Assembly (NCBI GenBank): GCA_964036665.1
Contig: OZ038529.1
Coordinates: forward strand, 22,454,060-22,518,059
Source of the DNA: Gordius sp. MW1
Lineage: Eukaryota; Nematomorpha; Gordioida; Gordea; Gordiidae
DNA length: 64,000 bases
Direction of reading: 5' to 3'
Made by a program: the position numbers and the translations under genes
Notes under the pieces: model-generated
Told to the model about the DNA's origin: nothing
Seen by the model: the letters and a program-made list of their open reading frames with translations, nothing else
The model's database searches: none
Shown here: one piece after another, positions 58,401 to 64,000 of the stretch
How the letters are laid out: the number at the start of each line of letters is the position of its first letter
How positions within the stretch are numbered: position 1 is the stretch's first letter

Positions 58401-61400
58401 CTCGTTATAAATTATAATGCACTGTTTTTTATCATGTCAAATTTTTTAATTTGTTAGGTATAAATTCAGTGACATTTTCTACGCATTTTTTTATCGTCCC
58501 CGAGCCATTGGAGCGAAATGAGACATTTATTTTGTGTTTTTGGACCCGTTTTGAAAAAGTTACATATTCCCCAGCCCGGTCTACACATCTAGAAGGAACT
58601 GGCTGCTTAGCCATTCCATGTCGAATTGTCAAAACAAAGCCGATTTCGACCGACCATTTTAGATCGGGATAATTTTTGGTGAGGGTGTAGGCCTCATTTA
58701 TTGGAGTAATTTCTGAAAATTTTAGCCATTTTGGGTCAATACCTTTTAAGTTATGGAAGTTTAAAGGGCTAAAATCATGTTCGGGAGCTTTATGGATTTC
58801 ACTATTTTTGTCATATTTTGAAAGTAATTGCGTTATTCACCAAATTTTGCTACATTTTGTTCCTAAAAAATTCTTTAATGAAATAATTTAACCAAAAACC
58901 TCAAACTTTTGTAGTGAAAATTCATAAAAACATATTTCCCCTATATATGAAATCACCCATTTCACAATGTGCACTCCTTTATGACCCATTATCATATTTC
59001 AATCATAAAAAGTTTGGGATCGGCTACGAGATGGTCAAGAATTCGAAAAATTACATTTCTACCAAAAATTTATATAGATCGCGGTATAATCAATTATCAC
59101 AAGAACACATTATCATGTTATAAAGAATATGTGGTAAAAATAATATTGGAATAAAAATAAACTCTTCATCACTCCCGCCTTATATCTATCAAAAGCACAC
59201 ATGAAGGGGGCGGGAGTGGAGGAGAAAGAGAGGAGGGTAGGTGAAGTGAGAGAGAGATGTGTTAGTAAAGATCGCATGTGTAGTATGAACACTAATGGAA
59301 TCTGGTGCAAAATGTAATAAGTAAATACATATTATCAAATAAATCACTAAATCTAACCCTAACCCTTGCCTATATTACATTTTGCTTATATTACATGAAA
59401 TTTACAAAATAAACGATAATAATATTGGAAAACCTACCAAAAGCGGAGGGTTCAGTCACACTTGTAACTGCGCATAAGCAATTCTTGCCTGTATTACATT
59501 TTGCACAGAAGTGACACTAATGTACTCCGTTTTCTAACCACAGTGGGGCGAATTTTAATAAGGAAAAGGGGTTCACGTAAATGCGAATAAATTTAAATAT
59601 AGAGGTAAAACAAAAGAAATAAATTAATGGACCTATAGATGAAACTTTAATCTACATGAATATATTACTATTTTTCACTAAATATTAAAAATGCCGTGGC
59701 AATACATGCTCAAAAGGCTTAAAATGGGCATTTTTGGAACCTTCAACCTCGTTTATCTAAAAAAATTGTGGAAAAAAAACTAAAAATAGATTATTCTTCA
59801 GCGCAAATTCTATATCAGAATTATGGGTCCGATTGCAGGATGTTTTTTGTAGACCTGTGTTATATAACCTCTTGTCAGAGTTGGGAGGAAAAATGCTTTT
59901 AGCCTTAAAATCCTACGAACCTCCCACCCCCCCTCACTTTCTAAATAAATTTTTATTTTTTGAATATTTTACTGGAGTTATTTTGAAGCCCCGTCTTCTC
60001 TACCTTAACTCATTGCACCCATTATAGCGAGTCCAATCTTTCCCTCCCACCGCTATAGGTTCACCACTCTCACTGTTAGGAATATGAATTAATAATGTGC
60101 GCGTATACATATGCCAAATCTTTATATTTTTTTATTAAGCTCCTCGAAAATAATGTTGCCCACCTATGTGTGTACTTAAATATTCATTCATAAATTGCAC
60201 AGTCCACGGTATCGTCCGTAGCCTTCGCCAAATACCTACCCAATATCTTGATCGGGGGTTGTTATTCTGGCCAAATCGTTCTTTGGGACAACCGAGTCGA
60301 TAAAAGGACCCCGGTCCAGAGGAGCCCCTTCTCCACCAAAGGCCATACTGTAAGAATTTATCTAAGGCCTTCTTTTTTGTTTTGTTTACCCGAACAACTT
60401 GCTAAAGTGATTTTTTGGAATTTAAAAGATTTACAGAGATATTTAAGGTTTCTAATGCGTTTTTCGAGAAAAGCTAGCAAATATACGTTCAGAAAGTTGT
60501 TTGGCCAAAAATTTATTGAACTTTTTCCAACCCCGTTTTCGCCTATATTGTTTGAAATGTCGTAAAACATGCGGGTGATATTATGTATGCCGAATATTAC
60601 AACTATATAAAATTTCGTGACGCGGCAGTTAAATAATTTTAAAATGTGTGGCTCAAGGTCTAGAAAGAGGATTCCTAACGCACCAATCAATGGAAAAATC
60701 TAGATTATATGAGAATTTTTCGAAACCTTAAATCTTGTGCATAGTATCACATGGTGCTTAGCTTAGTAGTAAACTAACTTTAAAAGTGGCAGAATCATGA
60801 ATGGGCGTAGCCAGCATTGGAATTAGAGGGATAATGATGGCAGGGGCAAAATGATCATTCATTGAAATTTTACCCATTACTATAATAAATTTTAACAAAT
60901 TTTTGGATTGAGAGAGGGGGGCAGCCTCTCGGCTACGCCCATGGAATCATGGCTACTAAACCTGTTGGAGAAGAGACTAAAAGACTAATAAATATTACTA
61001 ATTCTCTCCCTGCCATAGCACCCGGTTTACAGCGTTACCGAGGTGGGTCCTCAAAACGCTAACGCGGTTATAAGCGTAAGCACTGACGGTAAACTTAGCA
61101 CCTGGAGCCTGGACATGCTGAGCGCTCCGGTAGAGTGCCTCGACCTTCAAAATGGTCATTCCAAGGTTTTGCCAGTAACCGCTCTCGCCTTCCCTCACAA
61201 CAACGGCGAAGGCAACGCTTTCGTAGTGGGCTCCGAGGAAGGACTCATATTTTCGGGCTGTCGACACGGCGCGTAAGACTTTTTGAAATTTTTATATAGA
61301 AAATTTTTCCCGAAAAAAATGATAAGTTTTTAATATGGTGGTCTTTTTGTGTAGCTGCTGTTTGAAAATAACCTAAAATTTATGGGGAAGAACTTGATTT

Positions 61401-63631
61401 TCAATGATGATATCAATCTATATACCTAAATTTATATTCAAAAAAAACGATGAGTTTTTATTATGGTGATCTTTTTGTGTTATGCTGTTTGAAATTAACG
61501 TAAAAACTATGGGGAAGAAGTTGATTTTCAATAATGATATGTACCCTTATAATTACGCAGGTCTACAATAAAAACCAACCTATGATTCTGATTGATAATT
61601 TTGCGCTGAACAATAATCTGTTTTTAATTATTTCCCAAAGCTTCCAATTTTTTAGATAAACGGGGTTGAAGTTACAAAAAAAACATATTTTAATATTTTT
61701 AGGCCTGCTTAGGGGGCTAAAATAGGTTGGAACACTCTATGAGATTGAGAGTTAAGAGCCCTAGGGCTCTTATCGAGTGTATTAGTCGTGTCTAAAAAAT
61801 GTAAAAATGGGCATTTTTTGCACCTTCAACCTCGTTTATCTAAAAAACTGGAAGTTTGGGGGAAAACTAAAAACGGATTATTATTCAGCGCAAAATTCTC
61901 TCCAAAATTATTGGTGTGATAATCACAAAGTCTGTATTTGTAGACCTGTGTTGTTATTGATTCGAAGTAATGGGAGGAATTTTAAAACTGAACTCTAACA
62001 TTCAGAACTTTATTCGTAATTTCCGTTTTTTGGTCACAGCAAAAACGGTATTCTAGAGATGTACGAAGGCCACAAAGGACCCGTCACAGATATCCATTTC
62101 AACTCAACTCCGGCCTACGGGGCCCACGATTTTTCCCATCTTTTCCTCTCCGCCTCAACTGATTGGAGCGTCAAGCTATGGTCCACCAAGGTAACGATTC
62201 TTAAGTGCTTAAATTGCCCCTCGATTTCTAAGGGAATTTTTAACGATTTCTATTTTTTAAACGCTAAATCTCGAAATTTTTAAATTAACTTTGCGGCCTT
62301 TTAAGCTTAAAATCATAAATAAAATGTCAAAATTAACCTATATATAATAGATATATTTATAAGTTATACTATTTAGTTGGAATATAAAATTGAAATTTTG
62401 TGGGTTCTTTTAGGGTGAGTAAAATATAATGAATATTTATATAGCTTCTCCTAGCATTATGTTTTAAAACATAATTTTTGAAGTTTTATCAAATATTCTC
62501 GGAATTATTATTGTATCTTTCATGAACGTAGCCAGCATTGGGATTAGAGGGGGGCAATAATGATTAAGGGAAGGGCAAAATGATCATTTTTTGAAATTTT
62601 AGCCAAAATTTAATAAATTTCAACAAATTGTAGGATTTAGAGGGGCAGCCGCCCTTCCCTGCCCCCCCCCCTCTGGCTAAGCCAATGGTACCTTTTAATT
62701 TTGTAACTTTTTGGTCACAGCATTTTTTCATAATTACTCACATCAATTTTTTGCCACTCTACCCGGGAACAGAATCCCAAACCCTTGTTTATGCTAGACG
62801 ATTACGACGCCTACATTTATGGAGCCCAGTGGTCACCGAGTCACCCAGGAACTTTTGCTTGCATCACGGGGGCTGGCGATTTAGATTTGTGGAAACTCAC
62901 CTCTTCTACTGAAGTAAGTCTAGGGCCGATCCGCTTCTAACTCTCTTTATCTCTTCTTTTTTCTCAAAACTTTGTAATATTGCCTGAGGAATTCAATTTT
63001 GAAGTTTTCACTTCTTTGCAAAATAACACGAAGGGTCATGTAAAATATTTCCCGATTTCTTTTTAATTAATCCCTTCTTATGGCCTTGAGTTTTGATTAA
63101 ATAAATGGTTTTTGATTGTAGTGTTGTAAAAACGGCTGGGTTTTGTTTGGTCGACCTTTAATTCAACTAAGTCAAACGGTCGCTGGTCTGTTTTTTTGAC
63201 TAAGTCAACTAACCCCAAAGGTCGACCAAACAAAACCCAGCCGTTTTTCCTATTTGATTCCCTATAGCTTAGTGTTAGAAAAAGCATGAACTTTATTTGA
63301 ATTATTTTTTAAAAATTATGTTTTATGGGAGTCATAAACATTTCGCTTGCACATTTTTATCGCAAACTTCCATTTTGAAAACTAAAAAATAACGCGATTT
63401 TAAAAATTTTTAAAATTTAGCTGACCGTTTATCTTTACTTATTGTCGCACTCTGGTATCATTATTAATTAAGTCATCATGTAATAAATATATGTATACCC
63501 GAAATTAGAATCCGATAACATCCGAAAAAATAGGCGATACGGCGCTAACCCGATTAAAGTGGTCCCGGCAAGGCCACAACATAGCGGTTGGAGATGATAC
63601 GGGAAGAATTCATTTGTACGACGTGGGCGAG
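55457..63631 (+). CDS. Dync1i: Cytoplasmic dynein 1 intermediate chain, 3' end outside
   Basis: Exons: 55457-55564, 55604-55691, 55726-55810, 55847-55953, 56083-56118, 56282-56329, 56533-56685, 56978-57131, 57369-57468, 57803-57928, 60203-60349, 61019-61272, 62040-62190, 62773-62913, 63509-63631; 607 codons, all phases consistent. Residues 1-36 form the charged coiled coil that binds dynactin p150. [10 protein letters not shown] and NKETQINL (exon 4) are the Tctex1/LC8 region; the usual KxTQT is KETQI. RIVERAL (exon 8) precedes the WD40 propeller (exons 9-15), with [43 protein letters not shown] and the final HLYDVGE. It scaffolds light chains and cargo adaptors on the motor. About 30 C-terminal residues should follow. 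Introns 1-3 are only 39, 34 and 36 nt; intron 10 is 2.3 kb and MITE-bearing. Confidence 0.95.
57961..58124. mobile_element. MITE, CATGGGCG family, dynein intron 10
   Basis: 164 bp, CATAGACGTAGCCAGG / CTGGCTACACCCATG ends, perfect 8-bp duplication GCTATAAT on both sides. Begins only 33 nt after the exon 10 donor. Confidence 0.9.
59335..59540. repeat. Helentron-derived fragment in dynein intron 10
   Basis: AAATCTAACCCTAACCCTTG and CCTATATTACATTTTGC match the 3'-proximal segment of subfamily I (for example 15524-15560); a second TGTATTACATTTTGC follows at about 59490. Only this segment is present, so it is a remnant. Confidence 0.6.
59695..59890. repeat. Intron-borne repeat, copy in intron 10
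   Basis: Contains AAAATGGGCATTTTTGGA, CTTCAACCTCGTTTATCTAA and GTAGACCTGTGTTAT; matches 61805-61960 in the same orientation, and 61550-61700 and about 63740-63850 inverted. No coding potential. Confidence 0.7.
60800..60943. mobile_element. MITE, CATGGGCG family, dynein intron 11
   Basis: 144 bp, left end first base changed (AATGGGCGTAGCCAG), right end CGGCTACGCCCATG; perfect 8-bp duplication GAATCATG (60792-60799, 60944-60951). Ends 75 nt before exon 12. Confidence 0.9.
61317..61560. repeat. Tandem duplication of about 124 bp, dynein intron 12
   Basis: Two adjacent imperfect copies sharing AATGATAAGTTTTTA/ACGATGAGTTTTTA, GGTGATCTTTTTGTG, GCTGTTTGAAA and ATGGGGAAGAAGTTGATTTT. Confidence 0.75.
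61550..61965. repeat. Foldback repeat, dynein intron 12
   Basis: Imperfect inverted arms of about 150 bp (61550-61700 and 61800-61960) around a centre holding the perfect palindrome TAAGAGCCCTAGGGCTCTTA (about 61750-61771). Arms correspond to the repeat at 59695 and, inverted, near 63740-63850. Confidence 0.75.
62521..62687. mobile_element. MITE, CATGGGCG family, dynein intron 13
   Basis: 167 bp, CATGAACGTAGCCAG / CTGGCTAAGCCAATG ends (both diverged), flanks GTATCTTT / GTACCTTT (7 of 8 bp). Ends 85 nt before exon 14. Confidence 0.85.
63128..63248. repeat. Palindromic mini-element with perfect 32-bp arms, dynein intron 14
   Basis: Arms 63128-63159 (AAAAACGGCTGGGTTTTG.. to GGTCGACCTTT) and 63217-63248 are exact reverse complements, separated by 57 bp that also hold AGTCAA motifs. 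It looks like a recent MITE or foldback element; no clear target duplication seen. Confidence 0.85.
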
Positions 63632-64000
63632 GTTTTATATTGCATTTCGTTTTTCTCGCCTTTTTTTCAAACTTTATTATAACCACGGCTAGTAGGGAAC
63701 AACTTAAATTGGTGTCGTATAAGTGTCTACGAATATAGGCTTTGTGAATGTTTTCCCTGATCTGACCAATGATTCTGATAGAGAATTTTACGCTGAACAA
63801 CAATATGTTTTTCGTTTTTTTTCTTGTACTCCTTTCCCAGACATAGTAAGGGGAATTTTGATGCGAGGAGGGAAGTTCTGATAAGCGTGGGTAAAACCAA
63901 AAGTAATGGGGTAAACAAAAAAATAAAAGTATGATTATATGGACTAATAAAGGGTCTATAAAATTATAAAAAAAATTACGAAATATATATGTATTTAAAA
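63632..64000. other. Dynein intron 15, truncated by the window edge
   Basis: Starts GTTTTA after GTG GGC GAG. No acceptor leading into the expected C-terminal exon was found before 64000. Contains an inverted partial copy of the intron repeat (about 63740-63850). Confidence 0.6.

Overview
The window is a strongly AT-rich stretch of an invertebrate animal nuclear genome. Spliced genes with GT..AG introns, a rhodopsin-family GPCR, a cytoplasmic dynein intermediate chain and animal-type transposons (RTE-like LINE, Ty3/gypsy, hAT, MULE, Helitron/Helentron) all point that way. Nothing seen fixes the phylum. Three introns of only 34-39 nt in the dynein gene are a useful lineage clue.

Only three cellular genes are supported: an intronless orphan GPCR (8865-10019, minus), a four-exon fragment of a von Willebrand factor A-domain gene (12058-12867, plus), and the dynein intermediate chain (55457 to beyond the right edge, plus; 15 exons and 607 codons visible, all splice phases consistent).

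Most of the rest is nested transposon debris. Two Ty3/gypsy relics (19230-25560 minus; about 29220-36730 plus) are each broken by several younger insertions. Relics of a Helitron-type Rep-helicase transposase lie at 39420-45290 (Rep, split by a 4.35-kb hAT-like element that itself holds an LTR element) and 49320-50556 (PIF1-like helicase). LINE pieces lie at 5270-6656, 24485-24700, 45400-46890 and 53248-54076. A MULE transposase relic lies at 26357-27656.

The most distinctive component is a family of seven non-autonomous Helentron-like (HINE/DINE-1-like) elements at 2959, 7060, 14160, 30430, 34881, 48053 and 50557. Full copies share a 20-nt sequence at the 5' end that recurs inverted near the 3' end, short GTCCGTCC repeats, a tRNA T-arm-like box, a core of tandem CCAAT-hairpin units, a polypyrimidine tract and a terminal GC hairpin. 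One copy has a readable filled/empty site pair (14160-15772 against the paralogous empty site near 17820), showing insertion in a T run without target duplication.

Other families: a 145-172-bp MITE with CATGGGCGTAGCCAGG ends and 8-bp target duplications (six copies, three in dynein introns); hAT-like elements with TAGTG/TAGAG ends and 8-bp duplications; and a satellite with a TGACAATTGTCA palindrome, carrying a duplicated internally deleted hAT. The functional genes do not form a pathway; what the window records is transposon layering.
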